Source of the DNA: Pelagophyceae sp. CCMP2097 | Taxonomy: Eukaryota > Sar > Pelagophyceae | Length of the DNA: 32,310 nucleotides | NCBI GenBank assembly: GCA_026770575.1 | Contig: MU657170.1 | Location: 223,454 to 255,763 of the forward strand | Direction: 5' to 3' | In this document: piece by piece, positions 10,200 through 20,723 of the stretch | Layout of the letters: every line of letters starts with the position of its first letter | How positions within the stretch are numbered: the stretch's first letter is position 1 | Program-made: the position numbers and the translations under genes | Notes under the pieces: model-generated | Told to the model about the DNA's origin: nothing | The model's input: the letters and a program-made list of their open reading frames with translations, nothing else | Databases searched by the model: none

Positions 10200-10700
10200 T
10201 GTTCCGACGACCGCGCCGACGTCCAACGTCAGAGCCCCGTGCTATTCCGATGGCCGTGCCTACGTGCGCGCCGCGTGCCGCTTCGACTCTCGTGCTGATG
10301 GTGGGCGCCGACGGCCAATTCCAACGCCCGAGCCCCGAGCCGTTCCGACTGCTGTTCCGACGACCGCGCCGACGTCTGTGCCCCGTGCTGTTTCGTTTGC
10401 CGTGCCGACGTCCGCGCCTCGCGTCGCTCCGACTGCGGTGCCGATGGTCGCGGCGACCGTCCATTCCAACGCATGCGCCCTGACCCGTTTCGACTGCCGT
10501 TCTGATGACCGCGCCGACGTGCGCCCCGTGCTGTTCCGTTTGCCGTGCCGACGTCCACGCTCCGCTCCGCTTCGACTGCCATGCCGGTATCGGCGCACCA
10601 TACCTACCCGACTGCCGTTTCAAGGGTCGCACCGACGTCCGTTCAAACGCACGCGCCTTGTTGCTGTTCCGACGGCCGCGCCAACGTCGGTTGCGCGGCG
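10200..10700. repeat. Degenerate CCGACGTCCGCGCC / GACTGCCGTTCCGACG array
   Basis: Imperfect units built from TTCCGACTGCCGT, GACCGCGCCGACGT and CCCGTGCTGTTTCG recur with no strict period. The plus strand gives a Pro/Thr/Ala/Val-rich open frame, which reflects the repeat. I would not annotate a protein without transcript data. Confidence 0.55.
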
Positions 10701-10869
10701 GTGGCAAGGACGAGGCCTTGCTGCTAGAGCGCCTCGCCTACATGGAGTTCCACGGCCGCATGCTCCGCATCTACCTCGCGCACCCCACGTCCAAGCGGAG
10801 CTCCGGCACACGCACCCATCGAGAGAACCCACCATTATACCTTGACGACGAGAAAAGAAGGGCGGAGGC

Positions 10870-11289
10870 GCCAATACTTTGTATAGCGCCGCTGCTCCCC
10901 CGAGGCGACATGGCCCTCAAAGGGCCGCTGTCGTTTCACCTAGCGCGTTGTCGAGGCCGATCCGGTGATCACAAACCGCAGTGCCTTCATTGAAGGCGCG
11001 ATCAAAAGCCATTGTGTGGGATCCAGCCGCAGCGGCCCCGCCTGTTGGCTTGAGCAGCCTCATTGGAGTGCATAATAGGAATTCCTAGTAGAAGAAGCAT
11101 CCTGCAAAACACTCGCGGAAGACAGCACGCGCGGAAGACCGCACGAGCCGCCGGAAGGTCACACTCCACTCCACTCCACTCCCGAGGCGCACAGCCGCCG
11201 CCCACGGCGCGCTGCCACGCACGTGCGTTCCTAAAAGAACCTAAAGTTTCGGGGTTCTTCGGCCATCGGTTGAACATTCTCAGAGCGTT
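10870..11289. other. Spacer holding a 12-bp palindrome, no gene seen
   Basis: No open frame with family features. It contains TAGGAATTCCTAGTAGAA at 11076-11093, identical over 18 bases to 1223-1240, and a short CCACT run at 11164-11180. Confidence 0.5.
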
Positions 11290-12215
11290 GCGGAGGCCGG
11301 TGAGAGGGCCTGTCCTAGCAACCGTTCGAGGGCCTGTCGAGGGGACGTCGCAGAGGGGCTGCAGTCGAGTGGCCGGCAGCCGAGTGACCCTCTAAGGGAC
11401 CGTCCAAGGAACCGTCTGTGACCGTCGAGGGACCGTCCAAGGGACCGCCCAAGCGACCATCCGAGGGAGCGTTAGAAGGACCATTCAAGCGACCGTCCGA
11501 GGAACCGTCCGAGGGACCGCCCAGAGGGACGCAGAGGGGCGCAGTCGAGGAGACGGCAGCCGAGCGACCGCCCAAGGGACCGTCCGAGGGACCCTACACG
11601 GGACTGCCGCAAAGGGACCACGAGTGACCGTCCAAGGGACCGTCCAAGGGACCGGTCGAAGAGACCGGTCGAAGGGACCGTCAAAAGGACCGTCGCAGAG
11701 GGACCGTCCGAGGGACAGTCCAAGGAACATTCTAAAGGAAGTGTCGAAACGAGTGCCCTAGTAGGGACCGTCCGAGGGACTGTTTGAGGGACCATCCAGA
11801 CGACTGTCCGAGGGGCCGTCCACGGGACCGTCGCAGAGGGACCGTCGAGAGAGCGTCAAGAGACAGCTCAAGGGGCCGCCTAAGGAACTGTCCAAAAGGA
11901 CTGTCCAAAAGCCCGCCCAAGGGACCGTCGCAGGGTTCGTCCGAGGGTACACCCGCGGGACCTCGCAGAGCTGTCGAGCGGCCGTCCAAATGACCGCACC
12001 ACGGACCGTCCATAAGACCGTCGCAGAGGGACCGCCGAGGTACCTTCCAAGGGACCCTCCAATCGAACTGTCCAAAGGACCGCCCAAGGTGCCGTCCGAA
12101 CCTCCCAAGGGGCGTCGATTCGAATGGACATCGAAAGGGCCGTCTCGAAGAAACGGAGAGAAGAGCAGCGACGGGTTCGGGTTTGCTCTGAACCCGCGGG
12201 TTGGGTTTGACAGCG
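11290..12215 (-). repeat. Minisatellite of GGGACCGTCC(A/G)A units with unique leader (family C, inverted)
   Basis: About 800 bases consist of degenerate units with the core GAGGGACCGTCC. At the right edge is a segment that, on the minus strand, reads AACCCGCGGGTTCAGAGCAA followed by AACCCGTCGCTGCTC. The same leader, in the other orientation and joined to a related array, occurs at 24180-24700. Open frames here are Leu/Ser/Arg/Gly-rich artefacts. The array lies directly 3' of the light-harvesting gene. Confidence 0.75.
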
Positions 12216-12244
12216 TTTTGGCTTTCCCCATCGACAAACTGGTC

Positions 12245-12268
12245 TAAAGAAAGGATACTTTAGATCAA
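12245..12268 (-). other. Conserved CTAAAG/CTTTAG hairpin in the 3' UTR
   Basis: CTAAAGAAAGGATACTTTAG can fold with a CTAAAG/CTTTAG stem. It lies about 35 bases beyond the stop of the intact light-harvesting gene and is repeated, with loop changes, at the matching place after the fragment gene (about 8167-8186). Conservation of stem over loop suggests an mRNA 3' signal, but two copies prove little. Confidence 0.45.
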
Positions 12269-12298
12269 GGACCACTTGCGCGTCTTCAAAGCAGATGC

Positions 12299-13281
12299 TT
12301 AGAAGATCTTGGCGCCGGTAACGAGCTCCTGGGCGACCATGCCGGCGATGCCTAAAGTGCTTGTCGAGCGGGGGGCAGGGCGAATTCGACGGAGGGGGTG
12401 CGAATCTAATGGCAAAAAGCACTGACCGAGCATGGCGAGGCGGCCGTTGTTGAGCTCCTTGGTCGCCATCTCCGTGAGCTCGGCCTTGGAGCCGGGCTTG
12501 AGGCCTACGGGGCAGTGTGGAGGGCAGTGTGGAAATCTCTCGGAAATCTCTAAGTAGACTTACCGAGCGGGTCAAAGCCGAGGTCGCCGGCCTCCATGGC
12601 CGGCTTCGGGACCCACCAGCCGCCCTCGAGCGGGTTCTCCAGCGCCGCGACGGTGGTGGTGGCCTCGATGGCGCCGATGGCGAGGACGACAATCGGCCAG
12701 AAGGTCTGGAGCGGCGTCTGCTGGAACGCGAGGAACGAAGGCACGTCAATGTCGCCGCCGAAGAGCGGGTGGAACGACTCGCCGACCAGGAAGCCCGTCA
12801 CCGCGAGCATGGCCACGCCTACGAGTGCGTGTAAAGCGGAGACGGTTCGCGCGTCTGTCGTCGAGGCTTCTTAGGGTCCGATTCGGGTGGGGTTAGCGCC
12901 AGTCCGTATTTCCCATGTCGGGGCGTCTCGCTCGGGTGCCCCCGGCCCCTCCAGGGCCGTATTCGACGAGACTCACGCGAGTGCTTCAATTCGGCCTCGC
13001 GGAAGTACTTCAGGCGGTTCTCCGACTTGCCCTCGGCCAGCGACAGCGGGTCGAAGAAGCCGGGGAAGTCCTCCGTGACGCCGACGCCGTCGAGGACCTT
13101 GGCCCTACACGCGGGGGTTGATAAGTCTTTCGCCCTATACCAAAGGTTTTTCTTTCCTAGAGCAGGGGCATCGAGTTGCAAGCGCCACGCACTGCATCGC
13201 GGCCGTGCGCTGCACACCCGCCTGCGGCGCGAAGCCGGAGACGGCCGAGGCGCCGAGGACGAGGACGATGGAGGAGAGCAT
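12299..13281 (-). CDS. Light-harvesting chlorophyll a/c (fucoxanthin) protein, five exons
   Basis: Minus-strand exons 13281-13193, 13104-12977, 12818-12564, 12504-12427 and 12351-12299 join in frame over GT-AG introns of 88, 158, 59 and 75 nt, giving 200 residues, normal for the family. The protein binds chlorophyll and fucoxanthin in thylakoids as antenna. MLSSIVLVLGASAVS looks like a signal peptide, followed by GFAPQAG, an ASAFAP-like motif that directs proteins into secondary plastids. The first pigment-binding helix is REAELKHSRVAMLAV, the middle region has IDVPSFLAFQQTPLQTFW, and the last helix is TKELNNGRLAMLGIAGMVAQ. Each exon join restores a motif expected in the family. The first join (AAMQ|AKVLDG) rests on phase and a GTGCGT donor and is the least certain. 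Confidence 0.92.
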
Positions 13282-13339
13282 GATGTTGAGGAGTGGTGGT
13301 GTGTTTGTGTGGTTGACTGTCTGACTCACTGAATTTAGA

Positions 13340-13930
13340 AAAAGGAATCAGAGAAGCCACCCTTCGTCATTTCAGAACGGTGCACTTGCATTCAAGCACG
13401 TTCCTTCGTTCCTGGCGACCCACTCCAGAACTCGCCAACACCTCGACATAACCCTCGACGAAGGTCGAAGACTCGCCCACGGGCCACTCCCTCCTTACCG
13501 TCGCTTCGGCCGACGGCGCGGCGGCGCACGCACGGCGCAGCGTCCGCCTCTGCCCCTCTTCTGTGCCTCCTCGCGGGGTCCGCCTCAAGAGGCGGGGCGA
13601 CTACTTCTCGCCGAGCACTCGCTCCTGACGCTCGCTCGCGCGCGCACGCACGGCGCAGCGTCCGCATCCCCTCCCCCGCGGGGTCCGCCCCACCCCTCTG
13701 CGATGCGGCCTCGACAATCGTGGGGCTCTTCCTCGACGATGGTGGTCCCACATACGGTGGTCCCACCATCGATCAACGGCGGTCCCACCATCTGTCGACG
13801 GCGGCCCCTCCTCGATCGACGGCGGTCTCCACCTCGATCGATCGACGGCGGTTTCATTACGGCCGGCCCCTCGCTCGAGAGCGAGCCCGTTTCTCGAGAG
13901 TGGTTCCGGCGCCACAGCACTCTATATTAA
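13340..13930. repeat. Low-complexity spacer with two imperfect repeats
   Basis: A CACGCACGGCGCAGCGTCCGC segment with following GGGGTCCGCC occurs near 13526-13585 and again near 13646-13690. From 13735 to 13855 there are repeats of CGATCGACGGCGGT and GGTCCCACCATC. Open frames on both strands are driven by these repeats and match no family. Confidence 0.5.
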
Positions 13931-14750
13931 TCCGTACTGGCGGGCTGAGGTCTGGCTCCGGCCTCCTTATCACAGTGCCCCCAGAACGTTCAGATGAGTG
14001 CGAGAGCCAAGCTCCCAGTCGGACGTTTTGTCTGATTGAAATCGGAGCTGGCGCTGAATTAGCGTGCACCCGCGAGAGCAATCTCACGCTTTCGGGCACT
14101 GGCAGTGCGGGGCGCGTTGACACAGTTGTCCACAACCTTAGGTCTCCATGTATCCTGGAGAACAAGACCGAAGGCGACGAGCTCCCGTTAAAACTTATTA
14201 AGTTTCACACGGCTTCATCCACCTATTTCCCCGCCTCATGGGGCTCTACCGTCGGATGCGCGAGGTTAAGACCTCGGTCAGTCGGGATCGCGTGCGCACG
14301 GCCCGACTCGCAACTTGGCTGTGTGATTAGTTCGTCTCGTCGAGCACGTCGACACATGGAGCGCCTGGAGCCTCAATGGAGGCCACGACGGCTTAAGTCG
14401 CGGGCACTGTAAAAGCCCTACATGTAGTTCGAAGGGCGTTGTATCCAGCTCGGTATGCGACGATCCAGAATCTGTACAGCCGCGACTGCCAATGACAAGG
14501 ATCCGTCGTCACGGTGCGACGACGATCCATCTCAGATCAGTCACGACGTCGCACGCCGTCAGATCCGTCATCCCACCGGCAAGAGGGCGCAAACGAGGAC
14601 AGCAGAAGGGCACTCCTCGTAGGTCTCTTTCGTTGCGCTTCTGAGTTCGACGGGGTCCGTCTCCTCTCCCTTTTTCGACGATCCTTCAGGACCAGCGGCG
14701 GGCGCTGCCACCCGGAGAGGTTGGGGCGCTAGTTGTGAGTTACACCGCGG
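13931..14750. other. Unannotated spacer
   Basis: A plus-strand open frame runs to 14412, but its composition is even and I see no domain, signal peptide or good start. I find no RNA gene or clear repeat here. Confidence 0.4.
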
Positions 14751-15179
14751 TTAGAACCGCCGGCGCGGCGCCCTTTGATGCTCGAGCACCTCCATCGTCG
14801 AGAATACAGTCTCACCAGACTCTCCCCCAATCACGAGGATCCTCGGCACGCCCGAAACGTCGAGTCGAGCGGCTGCGAAGCTGGCACGCCGAGCCCGCAT
14901 CGTCGGCCCGGGCGAAAACTCCATCGTCGCCACGTCGAGGACCTCGGTCGTGCGCAACGAAGAGTCTGGTGCGCTCTTCCCGCCGAGGACGAGGACGTGC
15001 CGAGCATTGACCCGCACGGCCGCGCAGGAAATGCGTACCGAGTCCATCGACGGCCCGGGCGCGAAGGCCATGGTCCGGACGTCGAGGACCTCGGTCGTAG
15101 CCAAATATTCTGTATCTGAAGTGCCACCGGCCACCAGGATGCGGTGCTCGCATAGGGCCCCGTAGGGGCCGAGAGCCCA
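14751..15179 (-). pseudogene. Kelch-repeat protein fragment, 5' end missing
   Basis: The minus-strand frame 15179-14751 holds three kelch-like motifs: ILVAGGTSDTEYLATTEVLD, HVLVLGGK...TTEVLDVATM and ILVIGGESGETVFSTMEVLE. Each has the GG pair and a following TMEFSPGP-type strand. Kelch repeats build beta-propellers for protein binding, usually with five to seven blades, so three is half a propeller. There is no ATG before the first motif; the frame is closed by TGA at about 15182, and the break coincides with the hairpin GGCCCCGTAGGGGCC (15156-15170). It is either a 5'-truncated copy or a last exon whose upstream exon I cannot find. Confidence 0.6.
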
Positions 15180-15184
15180 TCACT

Positions 15185-16130
15185 ATCTAAGACAAGGGTT
15201 CATTACGAAACAAATCCTCTCCTGGAACAGAGAAAAAACGACTTTCTCGAGGTCTCTGAGACGGCCAGCTTGATGAGAGTGTGCCTCCAGGGTGCATCAA
15301 GGCGACGTGACATCGCCCTGCAGTGTCTTAGCTGCCTGGGGACGAGCGATAGTCGCTTTTCGTTTTTCGATTTCTAAAAAAGGTCGTATATCCAGGGGGT
15401 AGCTCGACGCACCTACGAAGACACGGGCTGGCGTCGTTTACCGAACAAAAGTAAGGAGTTAGGCGACCTGCAACACGTTTTTTTCCTTCGCCCAAGGATC
15501 GGATCGCTAAATATTTATTATATGGCGACAAAGTGACGGGCGTGAGAGTTACCTTCGCAGTACTTTTCGGTAAACAGCGCGAGCCCGTGTATGTAGGCGC
15601 CTACGCAAAAAATAGAACCTTCCACGCTCTCTGGAGCAAAGTACAAAAAATACATATTTCGGCCACAAAAGTGCCCCTTGCTGCTTTGCTCACCCTCTGG
15701 ATAGTGCAGCGCAAGCGCGCCATCCGCCAAGACGTACGGAGAATTCGTCGCTGAAGTTACGATTTTGGCGATTTATTCCAGACGCTCTATCGATGTCGGG
15801 GACACTTGCAGATACCCGCCAGAGTCGCCCCAATAGCATGCGCCGTACCTCGTGGCCGTTCCAGCTTTTGTCAAAAATCTTTTGTTCATTAACGAACCCC
15901 TGTCCTAAGCACCGTTGGCTCCGGTCGCCAAAGTGGGTCTTCGAACGTTCCGAGGAATGTTCTTTACAGTTTCTTTTTCCCCGGCTATTTTCGTCAATGA
16001 GACCCTTTTCACTCGCTCGGCCTGCGATTTATTGATACTCTTCGTGGCTCGCCGCGCCTGCCTCTCCCCGGGATATTAAATCAAACCCTCACGCCTCACC
16101 CTTTAAAAAGATGGATTAGGTTAAATCCTG
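15185..16130. other. AT-richer spacer, no gene recognised
   Basis: Clearly lower in GC than its neighbours. Short open frames at 15518-15730 (minus) and 15533-15754 (plus) lack starts and domains. A block at 16066-16104 (CCCGGGATATTAAATCA...CCCTCACGCCTC) resembles one at 24805-24838. Confidence 0.4.
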
Positions 16131-16246
16131 ACTGCAACTGGCCTTGCATTTCGATTTCCGTTTGTCGTTTGGTTCTGCGCCAAAGCCGCCGAAAGCGGCC
16201 CCTCGCCCCGGGCGCCCCCGGCGGCGCTCGCGCGGCGCGGCGCAGG

Positions 16247-18436
16247 ATGAGCCTGCTGCGCGACCGCAACGAGCTTGGAAGGCCGCCGTGGGAGGTGGAG
16301 TTGTTGGTATTGACGCCCCGAGAAGCTCAGCTTGCCGATTTCCTTTGGCGACGCGGAAAGGCCGCCCAGCTCGCCAGGCTCCTCGCAAAGCACCGCGCAA
16401 AGCCAACTCCCGCAAACGGAGGCGCGGTTGTCGGCAAGGATTCCGTTGGCAAGGAGAACCGCGGCAACGTCGACGGCGACGAAGAAGACTCGCCAGAGCA
16501 CCCCCCCAGCGTCCCCGTTACCCCTCAAGGCGCCCCCGACGCGGCGCTAGGCGGAAGCACGTGACGACGCGAAGGCGCGCGGAGCCGCTTTCCAAACGGT
16601 CGACGGCCGGTGCGTCCCCGTTCAAGGAACGTGCGTCCCCGTTCAAGGAACGGCCGACCGCGTCGCCGTCCAAGGAGCGGCCCAAAACCGACGGCGGCGC
16701 GTCGCCGCTGCGGGAGCGGCCAGCGACGCGCGACTCGCCCCCGGTGCTCGCCAGCGGGCCCGTGGCACGACCGGCGCCCGCACCCGCGGCACGACCGGCG
16801 CCCGCATCCGCGGCGCGACCGGCGCCCGCAGACCGACCGCCGCCGCCGGTGCGGGCGCCTCTGGAGCGGGCGCCGCCGCCGCCGGGGCGTTTGCCGCCGG
16901 ACCGGTGCGCGACGCCGGCAGTCCAGAAACCGCGGTCCCGCATCGGCCAGCCGGCCGCTCAGCGCCCGCTGCAGCAGCCGCCACAGCACCAACGGCAGCC
17001 GACCTGCGACCAGAGCCTCGCGCAGCCGAGCCTCGCGCAACCGCCGGAGCGCGCACCTCCTGACGCGCCTCCAGACGCACCTCCAGAGGCGCCTCCAAAC
17101 GCACCTCTCGACGTGACTCCAGACTCGCCGCCGCGCGGTCCCGCGGCCATTGCGGCGCCGTCCGCCGCTACGTCGCCCTCCGCCGTTGCGGCTTCCTTCG
17201 CCGTTGTGGCTTCCTTCGCCGTTGCGGCTTCCTCCGCCATTGCGGCGCCCGCTGCGCGGCGGCGGCGCCGCGGTGGCAACGTGGCCTTCGGCGGCGCGCA
17301 CGAGTCGCTGTCCTCGCGCCGTTCGGCAGTCTCGACCTGGCTCGCGCAAACGCGCGTCGCTGCCGCGGAAGCCGAATCGCCCGGCTCCGCGTCGCGGTGG
17401 CGGCGCGAGTGCGGCGCCGCGGCGTTTGCCGCCGAGTGCGCTTTACAGCGACAGGCGGAGCTCGTGAGTCTGCCGACGCTCGTTTTCACTCCATGACGAA
17501 CGCCTCGCAGGAACGCGCTCTGCGGCGCGTGACGCTCGAGTACGGCGTGCACAAGACGTCGTCGCAGCGCGTGGCGCTCGAATACGAAGTGCACAAAGCG
17601 AGCGCGGCGCGCGTCGCCGAGCTCGCCACGCAGTAACGCGCCGCGTCACTGGGAAACCGACAGTCGCGGGGCATCGCAGAGGCTTGACGCTGGAGTGGGG
17701 CCCCACGCTCTCGGCTTTGCGCCACCGCCTCACGCTAGGCTCAAGGACCACCTCGTTTCGACGCTCGCGCGCGCGACGGCTGCCGAGGGCGAAGTCGCGC
17801 GACTCACGCAGCTGCACGGCCTCGCCGCGCCAGACCGTCGCGCAACGACGCCGCTCGCGCGCGTCTCCGACGGTGACCGCGGCCGCGTTTCCGACGGCGC
17901 CTCTGGCCGCGTTGCCGACGGCGACCGACCGGCGACGCCGACGTCGCGCGGTGCGCGCGGGCGCGGCGACGCGACGGCGAGCCCCGCGCGGCCGGCGGCG
18001 AGCCCCGCAGCCCGACCGGCGAGCCCAACGGCGGCCCGGAGCCCGGCGGCGGCCCGGCCGGCGGCTGCGGGCCCGATATCGGCGCCTTCGAGCCGCGCGT
18101 TTCCGTCGCCGGGCGCCGGGTTCGTCTCGTCGCCGATCCGCCTCGTCGACGGCGCCGAGCGCGGCGACGACGACAAGGCGCGGTCGGCGTCGCCCATGGC
18201 CGTGACCCCGCGGGTGCGTCTTTTGTTGCAGAGGACTTGGAAGGCGCGCCCTCGCGCCGCTGAGTCTTGGAAATCGCGCCTCGCGCCGCATCATCGTTTC
18301 AGGCGTCGCGCGCGCCGCGGCGCAATCAGCCGCGGACGTGCCGCGCTGCGCACGCGACATGAGCCGCAGCCCGACTCAGCTGGTTCCAAGCGCCAGCCCG
18401 TCGGATTGGCTCCACCCAGGACTTGTCTATTACTGA
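16247..18436 (+). CDS. Pro/Ala/Arg-rich low-complexity protein (exon structure uncertain)
   Basis: Several frames look coding in sequence. The ATG at 16247 starts MSLLRDRNELGRPPWEVELL with an amphipathic, Leu/Ala-rich segment, to a stop at 16562. Another frame (about 16565-17470) has repeated SPFKERASPFKERPT-type units, then Ala/Pro-rich arrays and a VSTWLAQTRVAAAEAE helix. The next (to 17636) has a coiled-coil-like LEYGVHKTSSQRVALEYEVH repeat. A fourth (from about 17720) has RLKDHLVSTLARATAAEGEV and Ser-Pro-rich sequence to 18200. A last frame ends SPSDWLHPGLVYY at a TGA at 18434-18436. Candidate donors (GAGCTC|GTGAGT near 17463; CGG|GTGCGT near 18213) support a spliced gene, but not every phase fits, so frameshifts are possible. 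SP-rich tails with short helices resemble cytoskeletal or scaffold proteins; I assign no function. Confidence 0.45.
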
Positions 18437-18506
18437 AGCGGTTCCGTTTCAGGCCTGCCCCGCGGCGCCGGTGCCTGGAGTGACCCCGTATTTTCCTGAA
18501 CTCCAC

Positions 18507-18948
18507 CTCGCCACCTCGCCGTGATGATCACAGCGCCGGCCGCCGCAGTAACTGTTGGGTGGTCTCGTTAAAACACACATCCCATGTGAAGAGACAGCCC
18601 GAGTCGAGCGCTCCTTCGAGGGCGCTCCTCGTCGCCGGTGCCGGGCGGGGGCCGGCCTCGCGCTCGCCACGGTGCGAGGGACGAAGGACCGTCTACTTGT
18701 CCTAACGCACTGCATCCCATGAGCATCTGCACAGCGGCGCCGTGCCTGGCATTTCTGGCGAGCGGCTGCACCCTCGCGCCGGTGGGCCGATCCGCTTCCG
18801 TGGCCCTCTGCCGTGGCAGTGTCGAGGTCCCACGGGTCCGGAGAAGTTTCCGGAATGCTTCCGGGCCGAATTTGCAAAAAGAGTCAATTAAAATTCGCTT
18901 CGCGCCAAAAATTCTTGGAACGCATTCTAAATTCGAGTACGCCGCGGG
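18507..18948 (+). repeat. Dispersed repeat family B, copy 2 (442 bp)
   Basis: Nearly identical to 4397-4838, with scattered substitutions and a few one- or two-base gaps. It begins about 70 bases after the stop of the Pro/Ala-rich gene. On its right is GACCC-rich sequence (to about 19050), not the glycosyltransferase-like gene that follows copy 1, which sets the right boundary of the element at GCCGCGG. Confidence 0.85.
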
Positions 18949-19075
18949 TCCGTGTCTAGGTCTTCGACTCGGCCCAGACCCGAGACCCGAACCAGTTCGG
19001 CCGAGGCCAGACCCGAACCCGGACCCGCCTAAACCCGGACCTGGACCTGAGGCAATAGTCCCGGTCATGGCCCGG

Positions 19076-19385
19076 CGTTCTGTTTTTTTACCAAGTGGGG
19101 GGGCACAGTAGGGGCAAAATGCTCACAAGTGGGTGGGTGCCCCTTCCTAACAGGCCCCATCACGATGGGTGGTATCTGACTTCGCGTGTCAGCGTCAGGG
19201 GCTTCGGTCCTGCGAGTCAATGCACCTCCCAGAGTGCGCTGGGAGGTACGCAAGCCTGCCTATCTCAGCTCCCTGCCCCAGGCCTGGAAAGTACTTTTCT
19301 AGAAAAACCCGTCGCCATAAAGTGGGTGGGCGGGGGGTCCTAATTGCCCCTACTGTTCCCCCCCACTTGGTAAAAAAACAGAACG
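19076..19385. mobile_element. MITE-like element with 42-bp terminal inverted repeats
   Basis: The ends 19076-19117 and 19344-19385 are inverted repeats of 42 bases with a single mismatch, starting CGTTCTGTTTTTTTACCAAG. The bases just outside are CGG on both sides, consistent with a 3-bp target duplication. The 310-bp body has no transposase and only short frames, so it would be a non-autonomous DNA transposon needing an enzyme from elsewhere. It sits in GACCCG-rich sequence between the B and A repeats. The near-perfect ends suggest recent activity. I cannot name the superfamily. Confidence 0.8.
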
Positions 19386-19692
19386 CGGGCCCGAGCCCGG
19401 ACCCGCGTCGCTGAAATATATGCTAAATTAAATCCTCCTTACTAGGGTTTAATCGTTTTCGACTTTGGGATCTTCCGATATCTGATATTAGTACGACTGA
19501 GTGCGGAGCACGTGGACTTGGACGTGCATTCCACCTTCCATGTGGAACTCGAGCGCCTTGTTTACCCGCCCGCACCGCGCCAGACCCCTTGACCCTAAAC
19601 CCGGACCCGGACTCGAGGCTAAAAAGCCGGACCCGACACCCGGTCCCTCAAAGGCCGAGGCCAGAGCCGAGTCCTGGAACAACCCCGGGTGA

Positions 19693-20410
19693 GCCCGGAT
19701 GGGCGGACCTTGACCCGGACACTAACTCGGTTTTCGCGGGTCCGGGTCCGGACTCGGACCCTTTTCCCGCCCTGGTCTCATGCGGCGCAGCCGCATTGTG
19801 CAGCCGCCGCAGGCGGCGCAGCCGCCGCAGGCGTCGCATCTGCCGCAGGTGGAGCAGCCGCCGCAGGCGGCGCAGCCGCCTTTTGTCGATGCTGGAGGCG
19901 CAGCAGCCGCAGGCGGCGAAGCCGCCTTTTGCCGCTGCTAGCGTCGCAGCCACCGCAAGAAGCGCTTCGCCGCAGGCGGCGCAGCCGCCTTATGCTGCCA
20001 CAGCAGAAGGCGCAGACGCCATAGGTGGTGCAGTCGCCGTTTGCCCTTTTTGGCTGGGCAGCCGTCTCATGTGGCGAATTCGCTTTATGCAGCCGCCGCA
20101 GCCGGCCCAGCCGCTGATGATGACGCAGCCGCCGCAGACGGCGCAGCGTCGCAAGTGGCGCAGTCGCAGCAAGCTGCGCAGTTGCCTTATTTCGTTGCTT
20201 GAGGCGCAGCCGCCGCAAACGGCGTAGCCGTCTTCTGCTGTTGTTGCTTTCGAAACCGTCGCTCTTCTTAAGGCGAGCGCACCCGTTCATGACTCTTTAT
20301 GGCCAAGCATTGGGGCCTTGCTATAGGTTTAAAAACGGCTTCTTTAGCGCTTTTCCATTTTTGGGCACTAATGTACTGCCTTGCGCCGCTAGCTTATAGT
20401 TTTCGCTATT
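19693..20410 (+). repeat. Dispersed repeat family A, copy 2
   Basis: Same layout as 1-1065: GGACCTTGACCCGGAC head, GCGCAGCCGCC-type array at about 19785-20245, then the unique tail to GCTTATAGTTTTCGC. The array is shorter than in copy 1 while head and tail align well, so copies differ mainly in repeat number. The tail lies about 300 bases upstream of the dehydrogenase start codon; 20411-20723 holds no gene I recognise. Confidence 0.75.
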
Positions 20411-20723
20411 ATACACACATATCTCCCGTGAGTAAATACCTCAAGCCCCGACTGTCATGCGTCAACGCAAGGGAGGGTTCCCAGGGAAGCGCGCGGGGAC
20501 GTGCGATATCTAAGATTTCCTCAGCAAACTATCGACGAAATCTCACGAAAACCCGTTTATCGCTAAAAGTCTTAAAGAACATCTAAAAAAACACAAGAAA
20601 ATTCTGAGAAACCAGAAGACTTAGTAGTAGCTCACAGACTGCGTCACCGATTCCTACTCTCGTATGCGAGTTAGTCCCGACCCGTGCACCGCCCGCCCCG
20701 CCCCGCCCGCCCAAACCGCGACC

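Noticed and set aside
9727..10845. A 372-residue plus-strand open frame
   Set aside because: Its Pro/Thr/Ala/Val pattern follows the degenerate DNA repeat, and the better protein-like segments in the area are on the minus strand.
11290..12110. CRISPR-like array
   Set aside because: Units are degenerate, lack unique spacers of constant length, and the setting is a eukaryotic nuclear genome.
15518..15754. Small genes in the AT-richer spacer
   Set aside because: Both candidate frames lack a usable start or any recognisable motif.
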